Positions 45,265-59,505 of a stretch of 64,000 bases of DNA are shown here, in pieces; the first letter of the stretch is position 1; each line of letters starts with the position of its first letter. The notes below the pieces were generated by a model that was given only the letters and a program-made list of their open reading frames with translations, was not told where the DNA came from and did not search any database. Position numbers and translations under genes: made by a program. Location of the stretch: assembly GCA_019614645.1 (NCBI GenBank), contig JABWDB010000004.1, forward strand, positions 14,880,001 through 14,944,000, given 5' to 3'. This DNA is from Stratiolaelaps scimitus. Taxonomy: Eukaryota > Arthropoda > Arachnida > Mesostigmata > Laelapidae.

Positions 45265-47000
45265 GCGAGCACTAACATCGCTTCTTTACCGTGTCTGCTC
45301 GCAAAAAGCGCTTATTGTTTATAAGCGACAGCGGAGGCCGCAGCGACAGGCAACGGAGTGCAGCCCGAAGACGACGTCTGGGTGTCCGAGAACGAGCAGG
45401 GACAGGCAGAAGGGGTGCGAGTGAACCAAAATTACAACCGGCAATATAAAGTTTAATTAAAACTTGCCCGTCTGCCTGCCTCCCTTGCTGCTATTCGTCC
45501 CCCTGTACCCGGCGCTTACTCTGTCGCTGCTGCTGCTGCCGTTGTCGCGGTAGCTTCTGCCGCTTACAAAGCCACCTCGAACAGATGGTGGAGCTAGGTT
45601 TTGCCATCCCGGAGAGAGGAGGACTTGCTCGCTGGCTGGCTAGCTCGCTCCTGACTGGTCTTTCACTACTCCCGGTCTGCTGCTGGGACAGGGCAGAGCA
45701 GTCGTGAATAGCGATGGTAGGTAATGATGGTGGCTGTGCTGTTGATAGCAGCACAGCTATGGTTGGGGTGGCAAGTTCTCTCGTGAGGGGTGCAAGCTTT
45801 GCTCATTGTTGGCGTTGTCTAAAGACCCACAGAGAGCCCTATGGCTCCGCCTCTCTTCTTCTTGCTCTTCGTCGTCTCGTTTCCTTCTCCCAGGGGAAAA
45901 GCAACTGGCGGAAAAGCTCACACACATGAGCATACGCTACTCAGACGCTAAATCCTTGTACACGTATACGCGTGTATGCACGCACACACACATAGGCATG
46001 TCACACAGGCAAGCACACGCAGTTAGCCAGGCACCCAGCCAATATTCCGTCACCCTACATACAAACAAAAATATACCGGGGCTGCTGGGGCCGCCGTAGC
46101 AACACCATCCGAGTGCTACACACAGGCAGACGGCCACAACAACCTCGCTAGCCAATGCTTGACGAGTCTTCTTCGCCTTGGTTATGGGTAGACCTGGAGA
46201 CAGCCAGAACCCACTGTCTGACACGAGTTTTATACTGACTCGGCGGTGTTGCCATTACGACGCCGGTGCTGCCGCTTCACTACACTACACACGCGACGGT
46301 GAGAACGACGTGTTGTATACGGAATCCGATGCACGAGGTAGCTATTTCTGAGTGCAATGTAAGGAGACGATTCCACACATAGCCAGCGGGGCTGCATCCC
46401 GGGTTGGGAGAAGCTGACGTCACCGACGGCTACAAGCTAACGAACTGGTGGAGTCACGGGCAGATGTCTGGTTGGTTACGTACGACAATAGTTCTTATTA
46501 ACGGTGGTCTGAGCTCAAGATAATGCGGGAATTCATATGAACGGCGAAATGCCTCGAGTCCGATCGAATATCCATCTTCTGCTAGTACCACTGTTGCCGC
46601 TGCTGCGAAATGTTGTAAGTGGTTCTAAGCGAGGCTAACAACGGTGGAGGGCGTAGGTACACTCGCTGGGCCGAGGTGCGTCGGCGGTGATCGTTGGGAG
46701 CTACGGGTAGCGCTGCCGTTGCCGCTGCACACAGCGTCCGAGAATGCTGAAAAGATAACTCCGCAGATTTATTGGCTGTGCTTAATTTTCGGAGGCCGAC
46801 GCAGCTGGAACTGCCGGGCACCCCTCAACGCTGGACTCTCCGGGGACTATATACGGGTTACGCTAGGATGAATGTTCCTGCATGCTCCGAAAACTACCCC
46901 CTCGCCCCCCCCACCCCGCAGACTCCGCAGGATAATTAAATCCCGTCTCCCCTGCAGAAGTGAAGTGAAGGGCCGCCGTGAAGAAGAGCGCGAATGTTAA
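45265..47000. other. GC-rich block with CTG and CA repeats
   Basis: A GC/CpG-rich stretch with a CTG run near 45522-45540, CA/CG repeats near 45960-46010 and a C run near 46900-46915. The frames on both strands are low complexity. It resembles the other promoter-like blocks. Confidence 0.4.
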
Positions 47001-48560
47001 CAGCTAACGCAGTAGCGACCAGACGACATGTCACAAGGCTGGCGGGTCAAGCACGCAGGACTGCCGTGTCGGTCGTTCCATCTAACTAGACTTTCGAATT
47101 AACACGCGAACTCGAGAATTAGAACAGGGGAAACAGAGGCCTCGCCAGCAAAGGAGACAAACGTCAGAAATTGCCTAGCCTTCACGGTGATGAACGGACG
47201 CACGACATGCCGTGTGAATGTAGCCCGTAGTTTCTTTATCGGGTGGGGCACGCTCATTCGACGAGTTTTGGGCCTCAGGAACCGTGGCCTGTGGGGCTCA
47301 ATTACATATGCTACACACGCTTCTACGCGCGTTAGTGAGGGTGTAAGGAAAGATCGTTTCTATCTCCTCTATATATAATACTATTAGGCTGAGTTGGGCT
47401 CATCTTGCGCACTTGTCAGACAATATCAATCTTGAGGCATGTCTGCTTCATTTGCGTTTTTATCACCGTTTGATGGCAACATCCAACGTCCGCTATGCAT
47501 CTCGAAGCTTGAACCCGTATCATTTGAACTAAGGGGTGCCGCCTGCAGAATTTCTACTCGTGAAACTAGAGTGAGCATCTCATTGCGAGGAGGACATTGT
47601 GATAGACCCTCGTGAGGGACTGTTTGTCATGATTTTGGCTATCATGCAAAACATATATTTCGCTGAAAGAAGCTGAACTAATTCTAAAATGATGAATGTA
47701 AACAATTACTGTAGTTTCTTTTGTTGTTATTTTTTTTTAAAATTCGAAGTCCTGGGCTTTCACGGGCACACGTTTCGCCTTGACATCTGTCGCGTTAATG
47801 TGTTATGTAATCTAATTATTTCGGTACGGGTGAGCTATCCTCAAACGACATCTAGGTTTTCGCAACACCCGAGTTTGTCAGCTCGGTCTGTGCGACCACT
47901 TGAGCTGCTCTCCTCGAGCAGTTCCCATCCGCAGTGGATTTCAAACAATTATCTATGAGCTTATCTAACCGCATTGAAAGCTGGGCAGTGTGTCCGGCTG
48001 TATATATAAACGGGGCTTGCTTTGCATTTGTGAGCGAATTCGTTCTCTTTTGTAGCAAATCGCCTTTTATACACCCATTTTCATAACGTTCAAAACGAGC
48101 AATATGTTTAAATAAACCACGAATAGGCGATCTTCAATGACTACACGATGTAAATATCTGTATTCAACGAGCAACCCTATGTCTCCATTGAGTGAAATGT
48201 GAAATAAACAGAATTACCATAGAAGCAGGGACTCCTCACGATAGGTCACGGTTCAAATGCGCATCGTAACCAAATTGGTCCATATCCAGTGTACGATTCC
48301 TTACGGTAGGTCAGTCGGCTTGTCGGTTCTTCGGACTTTTCCTTCAGGAAACATTTGCCGACTTGAAGCATCGCGTCAACTGTAGAACTCCAGTGTAATT
48401 CTCCTACAATTTATACGGTATAAAGCCAATTCTCAACGAGGTATTTAGCGAAAACCCCGTCCTCTCCTTCGCGCAATACCACCACCATATTTTAGAACTA
48501 AATTTTGCTACCGTATGAGACAGCAAAACTCTTGACGGCATATGCATCTTCACCCCAGTC
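47001..48560. other. No recognisable gene
   Basis: Short frames without motifs. A T/A run lies near 47730-47741. Confidence 0.5.
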
Positions 48561-49620
48561 AATCAAACGGATGAGCCATGCTACCACCGCAAAATGACGC
48601 ATTATTATTTTGCGTTGGTTGCTTGCTTGGTCGCCTGCCTGCCGACACCCAGCTAACAGCAAGAACTCTGTGTGTGTCTGTGTGTGTGTATTTATGTATG
48701 TACGTGTGTGCTTGTATTTATGCATATCCATTTATTCGTAATTGTAGATTCGGTGTGACGATACCCTCTGGAGAACCGTTTATTAAACACGCTGCGAACT
48801 GCCAACGCAATTCCTTCTTGAAGCAGAACGAATGGCCGTTTTTCTGCCGCCAGTTCTATCACTCGGCGTTCCCGTCTGCGGAACTCTGGCTGCCTGCCGG
48901 CGCTTGCCCCGGCTGCCACTGCTGTTGATGCTGTTGTTTCCAGAGGATCCCTCCAAAAGCTTTCTCTTTCTCTCTCTCTCTCTCTCACTCGTCTCGCCTC
49001 GTTCAATGTTCGCAGAAATGCACAGCTCTCTCGTCCCAACAAGAGATCCAGCTTTCCAACCGAAGAGCCAGCCAGAGAATACTTAGCATCAACCAACGGT
49101 CGCAATCGGCCAGACGACTTTACTCGCATGCGCCTGCACCCTCCTCGCAGACGCACTCGTTTCATCGCTGGTGCTGCCGCCGCCGCCGCCGTTTCTGCAG
49201 GAACTGAAGAACGAAACAGAGCGAGAGAGCAAGAGAGAGAGAGATGTACCTAGTGTGTGTGTGTGGACGAGTGGCGCTCTCTACGCCTCTGTGTGCGTCG
49301 ATGACGGTGTCTGCGGGCGTGAGACCGTCGTTGAGTGGAGTGCTGCGACTGTTGTGGGACAGGCCGGCCGACGTGTCCCCTGACCGCGCCAGACAATTGT
49401 CGCTATTACATGACTGACAGCGGCTGCCATCCAGATGCTGTACACTCGAAGCGCTGGAAGCTCTGTATGCGCAGAGATGGCGGCAGCGGTGATGGCTCCT
49501 GTGGTATCTGAATTAGCGTCTGAAAAATGTCTGACCGCGCAAAACTGTCTGGTGGTGTTCTCATTTCGCCACAGCGCCATTACTGCTGTGACACCACTAC
49601 TGCCGTCACCATGGAAGGAA
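48561..49620. other. GC-rich block with TG, CT and CCG repeats
   Basis: TG-rich repeats at 48668-48689, a CT run at 48964-48987, a CCG run near 49174-49195 and GA runs near 49218-49245. Frames are driven by these repeats. Confidence 0.45.
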
Positions 49621-49866
49621 GACTGTATTATAGAAAATGACGAGAAATTAAATGGGACATTTGATTCGGCTTCTAGTATAGGTCTTACAACGGACTGCGC
49701 GCAGGTGCACTTCTGTACGATTAAATGCTTGGCGAATAATTATCAGCTAGCTCCTATCTGCCAGACTCGTGTCTGTCAGATCTTATCGTTGTGCCCATTT
49801 ATGTCTGTGTTGGGGCATAACCTTTGTCTTATATGTGGTGCACCTATGAAAGGATGGACGTGTTAA
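49435..49866 (+). other. 143-codon frame, unidentified
   Basis: The second half of this frame leaves the repeat block and is Cys-rich (about ten cysteines, for example VHFCTIKCLANNYQLAPICQ). It has a plausible secreted-protein look, but no signal peptide and no family I recognise. The first codon is CTG. It may be chance. Confidence 0.15.
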
Positions 49867-50400
49867 CATGTAAGGCCTAAGGTTTCGCCAAGGTCAATAT
49901 CAGCCGGATGCGCACGAAAGTTCTCCGTGTAACATTCCCCTTATTAGGTTCCAGCTGTAACGGCAAAATCAGGTGAGGCCTGCCTCAAAAATAACTTGAC
50001 CCTGTTGGCGAGTCGTTCTCAGTTGTGCCTGCCGCAATTCCAAGTTACATGGCATACAGTCCTCATAGGCTTTATTGTTTTGGTTAATATACGTATGCGT
50101 ATTTGAATAGATTATGCCTATCCGTTTGGTTCGCAATCAATTGTTATATTCGCGAATTTGAACTTTTGTTCTACCAGAGCCGCACAGGACACAGTCTCGT
50201 TATTATTCACTAACTGAAATGACGCGTTGGTCTCGCGGTTGCTTTAATACGAAGAGCTAGCTCCACACGGGACAAGAGTGAACGAAATTCTTGCTACAAA
50301 TGCAAATGTGGCCTGTGTCCCGTCCCGCATCTATTCAAACAGTTTGACTCATAGTTAGTTCGCTGTCCGCATATGTCTGAATAGCAGGCCGCACAGTGCG
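49867..50400. other. No recognisable feature
   Basis: Plain sequence between two GC-richer blocks. Confidence 0.5.
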
Positions 50401-52660
50401 CCATCGCTTGTGAATGCGATGCAATTACGAACTATCACAGTCCGCAAATCCCTGAAAACTGGCCGATGTGTACCCGAGTGTGCTCACACCTCTGAAGTCA
50501 GATTTGCAGGGGGAGGCAGTAGTCGCCGGGGGTAGTGCGCATGGCAGGTCGACGGGCGACCGCTGAACTGCCGGATCTCGAAATCGAATTCGAGGTGCCC
50601 TACTCAAGGGATGGAAGGCAGCAGAACCCCAACGGATCACGGTACAGCATGGTTTTCTCGCTCGCTCGCTCTCAGATACGCAATGTGCCGTAAAAGCTGA
50701 CGCCCCACGGAGACTCCGTGGGCCACTCAAACAGATCCCCCTACAAGCTTTCAATAAGCCGGTTCGTTGAGTTGCTTGTCTTCGAAGCGTTTTGACTAAA
50801 TTTGGCTCTAGTCAACTCGAGTGAAGAAACAGAGAGGAGAGAGAGAGGGAGGGGGATGCACACGAACCTGCGGAAGGTTCAATGCCTGATTGAAGAGGGC
50901 GTTCTTGTTATTTGATGTGGAACGTTTTTCTACAAATCGTTGAAATTGCGATCGGCTCTTCTCATTAAATGTTAGTTTTCAATTATCCGCCGACAACATA
51001 TCAATAACTTCTGCAACTGCACTCGTGCCAATGAGCATTGTTCATTACCACATCAGCTTCAATATTTCGAATTTTTCTCCCGCAATGAGAAGTCGAGCCG
51101 GACGCCGCTACGTGCCAGCCAGCCGTGATGAAACAGAACCACAGAACAAACTAACTCCAGCAACAGGAGCGAGCAAGTAACTGGAACTCACTTCTCCTGC
51201 AACTACGATTGCTAGCCAACGTGCGATGCGCCCGAGCGCTGAAAAATACGAAGCCGTGATCCAAATGGTTGTGGTGATAGCGCTACGAGTGGGGCCGTAG
51301 TGGTAATGGTGGCGAAGGCCGTGATAGTGAACACGCTGTGTGAAAGCTTTCTAGACACATAGTAATATATATCTTTTTTTCTGACTACCTTCCTTCTCAC
51401 ACATTTTCCGATGTTCCCCACTCTACTACCCTTCGCGGAATGTCTGCGTCCTGAAGCTCACTAGAGGGCACCCGATCAACAGCCCGGCCAACAGGGGAGC
51501 AACGTTCCAAACAGCTATTGGAAGGTTGCGGGGGGGGGGGGGATGATTGGGATCTCGGGGACTATCCGAAATACCGTACTCAAGCAGTGGTAGCGAGCCA
51601 CGACTGAAGAGACTGTATTGTACTGCACACGCTTGCAGCCCGCCTGCCAGCGAATAGTCTCGTCGTCGAGTGTGCTACTGCTGTGTCCATGTCTGCCTGC
51701 TTGGCTAGCCACGTCCATAGATGGGTCTAGATGGGCCGACCATTCAAGGCAGAGACTGGATCGCGATCGCCATTTGCGCAATGGCAGACAGCAGGGCCAA
51801 AACGAGAGCGGACCGAAGAAGGCCGAACGTTGGCCGGCCAGACCATCTAGTTGGCCCCTGCGGTACGCCGCCCGATATAGAGACCTTTTCTCTACTACTT
51901 CCATCCCTAAACCCAAACCCCCACCACGACGAGCCATGCCTTCCCCGTAGCCGTTCTATAGTACAACCACCCCTGCTGTTGCTGCTGGCAGTGCTGCGGC
52001 AGGCAGTCAGCCATCCTCTTTCTTCTCATCTTAGGCAATATCCAAGGAATAGGTGGTGAGGGGAGTTTCTGCGAGGCTACGGCCAAAGGATCAGAGGAGT
52101 ATTTGATGTAACCAGGCCACGTACAACACAAACTGGAAAAGGAAGAAGAAAATAGAACCAAAATGAGTACATAATATATCCCATCAATTGCAACGGCAAA
52201 GACTGCAGCCACAGCAACAACAGCAGCATGCTTCGTGTTACAGCGTCCGTCGACAGTTCGACCGACCTTCTCTTTCTCTCTCTCTCTCGCCTCGCCAAAA
52301 TGGTTCTCTGCCCTGGAGGGGCAGAATGGGAACGACAGGAGTACGAGATACGTGCCGCTGCTGATGCTGCTGCAGCGCTTCGTTGTAGAAGTCAAGCGAA
52401 CGGGCGATGTTGCATTGGGTTTCGATGAACTACGAAAGCATTCCAAGATATCATACCAGAAGGTGAGGATACCGCCACAGACAGAAGGAGCATGCCGAGA
52501 ATGAGAGAGAAAGGGCCATGACTTGAGGAAGAGGCAGGGGGAGACCACAAAAAATAGGAAAACGAGTGAGAAATGAAGAGCAGCAGTGAAGAGCATAAAA
52601 TATTTGTAGCAGTATCGTTGCTACCGCTCCCTTGGCGGGAGCACGGATAATATTTGTATC
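50401..52660. other. GC-rich, CT/GA-rich block
   Basis: Contains a GA run near 50834-50854, a G run at 51530-51542, CTG runs near 51972-51990 and 52353-52375, and a CT run near 52269-52292. The longest frame in the window, minus 51907-52596 (229 codons), lies here. It has two hydrophobic stretches and a Lys/Glu stretch from the CT run, and looks like low-complexity read-through, not a known protein. Confidence 0.4.
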
Positions 52661-54005
52661 GTTGCAAACGTTGGTCGTCGCAGTAACTAAGAAAGTGGTC
52701 GTCTAGGTACGACCGAAAAACCGATTTGTTAATGTTGAACTTAACGATACGTGATAGTTGGATATTTCATGTTTATACTACACCGCGTGTAAACGTTTGT
52801 TTTGCTCGATGACTTCAACACGTACAACAAGCTGAGCGTTTCGAACAGTGCGACTTTACGCACAGAAATAAATCAACTACATATTTGCTTCTCATATCAT
52901 CGGCATAGCCAATTTTGCTGGTTAGATTAACTATATTTGATACTCAGTGGTGTCCATTGCAGCCTCATGTCCAATAGATGAAGATACATGTTTGTTTGCT
53001 TCGTGCCATAATGGAGAGGGTGGGCGTCCCATCGATTTCGGTACAGATGCAGTAGTGCGTAGATGAATGCATTGTCCTCGACCTCGCGACGGACCCTGCT
53101 CATCCTTTACGAATGGGTGCTGGAGAACACTCGGCAAAGAGGAACGTGGAATTGCCCAAATGTGAGGTTCCTAAATCTAGCAGAACCGGCGCCGCGCTCA
53201 ATTTCCTTACCCGTTTCCGTCCAGGCCCAGGTCAGGCCTGGACGTTCCCTTCCCTAAAACGTGCTGAATCGCACAGCAAGGTCTTTCTAGCCTCTCTAGG
53301 ACGAGATCACTCCGCTTGCACGGGGAGTAGTAGTCTATTTATCTATCTCTCGAGCTTTCTCCTCTGACAATGTCAATGGTATGTGCTCAGATAGTCGCAA
53401 TTTCATCTCATCAAGTTCAGTCCACTAAGCTGGCTTCACCTGCCGATGGCCTAGTTGCCACTGCTTTCCGCGAACGAGTGCTCTAATGGTCGAACACACG
53501 TTTTACACAGGGAAGATCAACCACGAAGCAGCGAAAAGGTTATCAATATTACTATGCCTGGTGGCTGAACATGTCGAGCGAGGATGCGGACACTCATTGA
53601 AGTTTTATAGGTCAAGTTGATTAGACTTCGATAGAGATTTAATAAATTCACTCATGAATCTAGCTCAATGGATGTTATATCAAGTTGATTCTCAGTTCAA
53701 ACGTGACTGATTGTCGCATCTCATATTCAGCTAGCGACGATTGTTCAAGAACGCGAATTCAATTCATCTGTGACCTGATGATGAGTTATTTGAGTTTACA
53801 GTGTGCAGTTGCTGGTTCGCACGCCACACGAAATACAGAGTCATCACTGTTCTCGTACACCTCGGAAACTCAAGTAGACAACAGTGACTAACAACTGATA
53901 AGCATAAAAGTGCGGCGTATCGGATTTGCTCTACATAAATGCTTCATACGCATTCTCTTCTTTGTCAATCAGAACTACTGGGTATATGGTGGTCTCAGTA
54001 TAGAA
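52661..54005. other. No recognisable gene
   Basis: Short frames on both strands without motifs. Confidence 0.5.
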
Positions 54006-54007
54006 TG

Positions 54008-54033
54008 TATATATATATATATATATATATATA
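54008..54033. repeat. (AT)n microsatellite
   Basis: A perfect AT run of about 13 units. Confidence 0.9.
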
Positions 54034-54034
54034 A

Positions 54035-57000
54035 AGGCAAACTCGAGCTGGTTCTTACAAACCGGGATTGAATACTTCTCTGAACGACTGTAGTATATTC
54101 CGCGGAGTTATTCTGTCTTAAACATGCACTTTTACAAAGAAGCCTGTGTCATTCCCCTGGGATCAAGAGCGCAGTGTCGGGAACGCACCCTGAGCTCATT
54201 CTTCCGTCCTAAACAAAATAAGGGAAATTTCAATATATGAACTGTCTCCACTGCGTATTATATTCCTGTTTATATATTTGTTTATGCATCTGCTTGCTTT
54301 TGTGCAGTCAAATATATGCTTGCCCTCCTTTTCTAATATAGTCGAGTGTAGCATATTATATAAACTTCAGTGCTGGTGAACCTCGTGAACAACAGCAATA
54401 CGCGGAAATTAAAGTCGACCGGGTCGTACAAATGTTGCAAATCATCGTTCAACAGCGACGAACCCCATCCCGTATTGTCTAACACTGAAGTGCGCATGCT
54501 TAAATTACGTTTATCCGGTTCGCGATGCGTCTGCCGAGAACGAAAGATTGAACTGGCAACTCGCATACATGAATAAGTAGGATATGCCGCAGTTAGTCGC
54601 CCCGTCGGACTTCGTTGTCGTTGGCTCAGCTGTAATATCAGTAGCAAATGTTGTGACACGTGTGTAGGTCGATGAAACTCCTCGGGCAAAACGTTGACTA
54701 GGCATGCTTATCTATAGGACACGCACAACTCGAAATAGAAGGTAATATTCGCTGTGTGACATATAAGAGAGCTTAAACATTGTGAAATTGCCCCTCCTTT
54801 AATAAACCAATAAAGCTTTACCTTTACCTACGTCAAAGTGTACCAGAATTCTAAGGTCCGACAGATTCATTGTGAGATCGTGGTGATTAAACGGAGCCGG
54901 GACACTGCAGTGGATGCAGCGGAAAACGTAATAAGGAAATCACGGCCCGCACCAATAACTCGGAACCTGTCTTGTTAAATCGATGAACCGCTATATATTT
55001 TTCCCGGCGGTGATTCTGTGCACTTGAAAATATTGACGGTTTCGAGAAAACTGCGACGGGTAGGCGTACATGCACATACTTATTTATGCCGCGACTCGTG
55101 GTCGCACAGACATAAATTCTCCGATCGATACAGTCACCACCAGAGCAGGAGAAGGCGAGAGAGAGCGAGCCATGGGAGAAGATCAATTTTTTCCGTGTGC
55201 GTATGTCTGGATCTGGCTGGCCGTCTGTGAGGTAAGCTGTACGCAAGGGACAGCAAGAGAGGTGGCTCTTTGGGAAGAACATCGTCATGAACGTCAAGGA
55301 CACAACGAGTCTACTTTCGACCGTCTCCTTCCTCAGTCCCCTGTGCTCCTAACGACTTGAACGTCGACTATACTGCGTTATGCTTGCAAAGCATTCAGCT
55401 GAAATGCTGATTCGATACGTAGCAATTGAACCGGCGCTTGCAGCCTCTCCTTACAAAGCAATAGTTTTTCGTGGTCGCGACGATAGCGCCTGACGACCTC
55501 ATACGAACGACACGAACCAACAATCTGGCGGGCGAGCAGGCGGACAGGTAAGCATCTTGCTTGATAAACGGGTGAACGGCTCCAATAGGGCAGTTGCAGT
55601 AAAGATATCGGCGGAACATCCCAGCGGTAAGTCTACAAACGTCGATCTACAGCTCCGCAGGCGGGCGGAACGGTTTGTCTGTCGCTCTGAGCCTGACCTG
55701 AACGACACTCCGATTCGTAAACGTTGGACACCAATAGACGTCGGCGATATCTAGACGCGATAGAACAAGTCATACGTGAAAAAGGTAACTCACTTGTGAT
55801 GTAGCCAGCTCAGCCGCGTGTAAAACACCTACCCTACAGGGGGCAGATGAAATCAGCTTGTTCGTGATGGGCACTGGGTATGGATTTTGATGCACAAAGA
55901 TGCGTACGACGATTCGATTTAGCACTTGCCATAGAACGGGGGGACTGGAATCGTTTGATTTGCCACGATATCGATTGATCATGTTCTGGCAATCTTCATT
56001 CTTTCACTTACTCTCACAAATATGTTTTTTCTGTATTCATTAGCTTACTATCGTTATGCAGTGCCTTCTCTATGGCTTTATGGATATTGATATAGAATTC
56101 GTTTTTGGGATGGGTATTATCTGTTATTACAATAAAGTAGAGCATTAAGTTGATTCCCTTTAACTACGATCTCGTCATTATGATTTGTTTGCTATTTACA
56201 CACTTGCCTACACTGCAGACAACCACACGTTCGTTGGACCTTACCCAGCCATAAAGTCCTCTACCATTTCTCCGCTATCACGACTTTCTCTTTGCGTCTA
56301 GACGAACAACATCGACATCGGGCGGCCTATGAGAAAGATCATCATCACTCGAGACCCACCAGTTCTTGGTAATGCCCAGTAAATCTGGTCGAAACACAGC
56401 CAAGCGTCAAGCCACCGAGCTGACTCGATTTCAATGACCCGCATGGCTACAAAGTCACCAGAGACGCTAAGGCTCATATCATACTTCCATGAAAACAAGC
56501 TTACGTGGGGTGGCGAGCTTACCTTGCAATGGCTTGCAGATGAAGCCTTTTCATCGTCACAAGCCGTGGCCTGGCGTCCTTTGGGACGAGGTTAAAACCC
56601 GTACATTAACCGAAGTCATGGCAACCGGCGCCGTTCCGCTCTCGCGGGAAATCGCGAATAACACATCACCCTCATATTTGTAAGTACTCACAGCATTGCT
56701 ATCGCCCTGCTATCATCCAGCATGGTTTTGCGCCTTGACTATTCTACATCTCAAGGAAGTGATGCTTAGTTTTCGTGGAAGTCATCACGGATTGGAGGAA
56801 GAGCACGAATAGACGAGAAAGTCATTCAACGTTGAGCCGAACTCACCCAATTGCCCTTTTTGATGTCTTGTAATACTGAACTGAACCTTTAGGCAATAGA
56901 GTAAGATGTAAGCTCCAATTATATAACAGCTCGTAACAGAGACAGGGGAAGAAAATCAGATCAGCAATCAAACATCACCTACATCTGTTGTACAATTGTG

Positions 57001-58425
57001 ACTCCCCGAAGGGAAACACAGTTAAGTATCGAATACCGGCTGGTGTTCCATGACACTACGAAGATACCAACGATGGGCGTCATCTTAGTAAATGCGAGAG
57101 GATATTACCATGAAATGAATGACTAATGGAAAGATGTAGAACGAAGATTTGTCCGGCCTACATTTCGAACATCTCAAATGTCTGGCATCTGGCAAGCTTT
57201 CAAGAGAAGAATGGTACTAATTACTAACGAGATATTTATCAGTAATGTTTTACAATTGAGTGTTCTGTAAATACACAATACTATCTGCATATTTCAGGAT
57301 CTTTAAAGTGTCCACTTCGTCGCGCCCGATATAGGGTTGAGTTTTTCGGTTTATAGCTAGCTTTCTTTGCAGCGTCTTAAACAGTTAAGCCTAAACAATT
57401 CCGATTGTTGAAAACTGATTAACCTTGACTTCACATAGAGTAATCCATGCATTGGTTTAAACCTGAAACACAATGTACAATGTACTTCTAAACCTGGATA
57501 AGGTTTGCTCTTCTCTATATCTGCACCTATAATGTATGTATTATATCATCTACTTACGATACTTGGTCCGTATCAACACAGAGCAACGAGCACCGCGTTG
57601 TACAGCCCTAAGTTGGAGAGTTAAAATGAATGAAGAATACTCGCGCTCGGGCAATATCCATTAACAAAAAGGTACCCTGAATTTCGAAGACTTGGCTGTC
57701 AATTAGCCGATTTGGACCCGCTCCAAAAAAATCAATAATTAGTATTATACTTCGACACTGAAACAAATTGAGAACACGAATCGAGTGTCATTTGCTGTTC
57801 CTTTGAATTCATCCAATTATAAAAGTGGACGACAATTGTACCTGCACAACGTGACATATATCTAATAACGCCCTCGCCTATATATTATAATAGCATGACA
57901 CGTAAGCATGACTAAAATAGAAATTGTGTTGCCCCGTTAGCTATCTGAGGAAAATCTCTGCATTGAACGTTCAGTTACACGTAGCTCTCCTCTAGTGTCT
58001 AGATTAAAGCAGGTAAAGGAAAGTAGGCAAAGGAAAGCCACATGGTTTCGCTTTGCCAGAGACGTACCCCACTGATTGACTCCGGAGATAATGGAACGCT
58101 GTGGACGTCAAACTACTACTAACAACAACAACATCTATAGTCAAGAATGGTGAGTGCTATATGAGTGGTCAACAACATTGTATCATCATTATTCTTACCT
58201 TTATACTGAATTGATCCATTGATCATACTTTATGGGAAGAATAATCGGGGAAGGTGGCCGGACGTCGCTCCTTTATAGACTGTGCAACGCGGGCTGTGTC
58301 GTGAACTGTTTGTGGAAAAGAGTGTAATAATACCATCCATGTTATAACTGATGACGGGTTGCAGAAAAATTATATTTTTTTTATCTAGAAATAATGCTGA
58401 AGGGTGTGTTCATCTAGTTCTATCT
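54035..58425. other. No recognisable gene
   Basis: Frames at 54333-54689 (minus, 118 codons), 54887-55303 (minus, 138 codons) and 55070-55360 (plus) have no recognisable motifs. From 56.7 to 58.4 kb there are essentially no usable open frames. Confidence 0.5.
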
Positions 58426-58430
58426 CGGTT

Positions 58431-58480
58431 CTAAATAGTCTATTTTTTTTTTTTTTCTAAATAGTTTATTTTTTTTTTAA
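58431..58480 (+). repeat. Tandem pair of a T-rich unit
   Basis: CTAAATAGTCTA followed by a T run is repeated directly as CTAAATAGTTTA followed by a shorter T run. This is a local tandem duplication of about 25 bases, possibly arising by slippage. Confidence 0.8.
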
Positions 58481-58484
58481 TGAA

Positions 58485-59455
58485 ATCCATGCTTATTCAC
58501 GGCTCAGCCTTAATGACGTCAAGTGTTACCGTACATCACGCATGCAGTAAGTATCAAGCGTAAATGCTATTGAACACCCTTAGTGTCACAGCGATATTAA
58601 GTCGACAAGGACGTTTTTCGCGATAGTTCATCGCGGATACACGTTTCATCATTAACTGTCCTAACTGTCCCACTGTATTTCTGTAGAGCAGAATTCGGGT
58701 TGTTCAGCAGCGGGGCTGCATTAGTTCACGCAGTGGTGCGTTGGTCTAAACCAGCCGTCGATAGCGTCATTATCCGAATTCATAACAGGCTAAAGCACGT
58801 GCGTTCGATCAACGGCCAAGGCTTCTCTAAGGATTCCCCTCTGTCATTGCGACATCAGCACACTCTCGTCCGTCCTTGTATAAAATAATGAACTGCTTTT
58901 CAGTCGAGTGCATGGTAACTAATACACTACATTTTAATACATACATATTTTTACACTTGAAATCAATCGATTTGGAACACATAAAATACATTTATAGATG
59001 TAGATCGTCTGAGTAACACGCACAGTCCTACGCTTGTCGAGCTACTAATTAGCCAGTTCTATAATACCGTGTATGTCTTCGTAGAGCATTCGGAACGGGC
59101 TGATTTCTGTATTGATTCTCTCTCGGGTACTATACAGTGTGGTTTAATAGATCACAACGGAAACGCGGTACATGTCAAGTCAGGTCGAGGTCACCTCTAT
59201 TGGACATTAAAGGTTGTGTTCTGGTGTGAGATCTGGTAAGTATTGTATGATAACAAGTGATACAGTTCTTTGAATTCATAGAAAGGAAAGAGACGACAAA
59301 TTGCGAAGACAATATTAGTGGCGTGGTGGTGCTCCAGTGGGTCTCTTTAATATGTGGCGGCGTGGCCGAATATGCATCATGGAAGGAGAATGCTGAGCTT
59401 CAGCTATGGGGAAAGTTTAAAGTCTCTTTAACGTATCGAATACTTGATTTACCTT
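58485..59455. other. No recognisable gene
   Basis: Short frames only (58700-58888, 59257-59460), with no motifs. Confidence 0.5.
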
Positions 59456-59460
59456 TGTAA

Positions 59461-59505
59461 CCTTATATATATATAAGGTGACATTATATATATATATATA
59501 TATAA
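59461..59505. repeat. Palindromic AT tract plus (AT)n microsatellite
   Basis: CCTTATATATATATAAGG at 59461-59478 is a perfect 18-base palindrome. It is followed after GTGACATT by a second AT run to about 59505. Confidence 0.85.

Noticed and set aside
51907..52596. The longest open frame in the window (229 codons, minus) as a gene
   Set aside because: It has low complexity, is driven in part by CT repeats and a Gln run, has no recognisable domain, and lies in a GC-rich block where stop codons are scarce.
59355..59400. tRNA-Ser-like start (GGCGGCGTGGCCGAATATG)
   Set aside because: Only the first part resembles a tRNA. No B box follows at the right distance.
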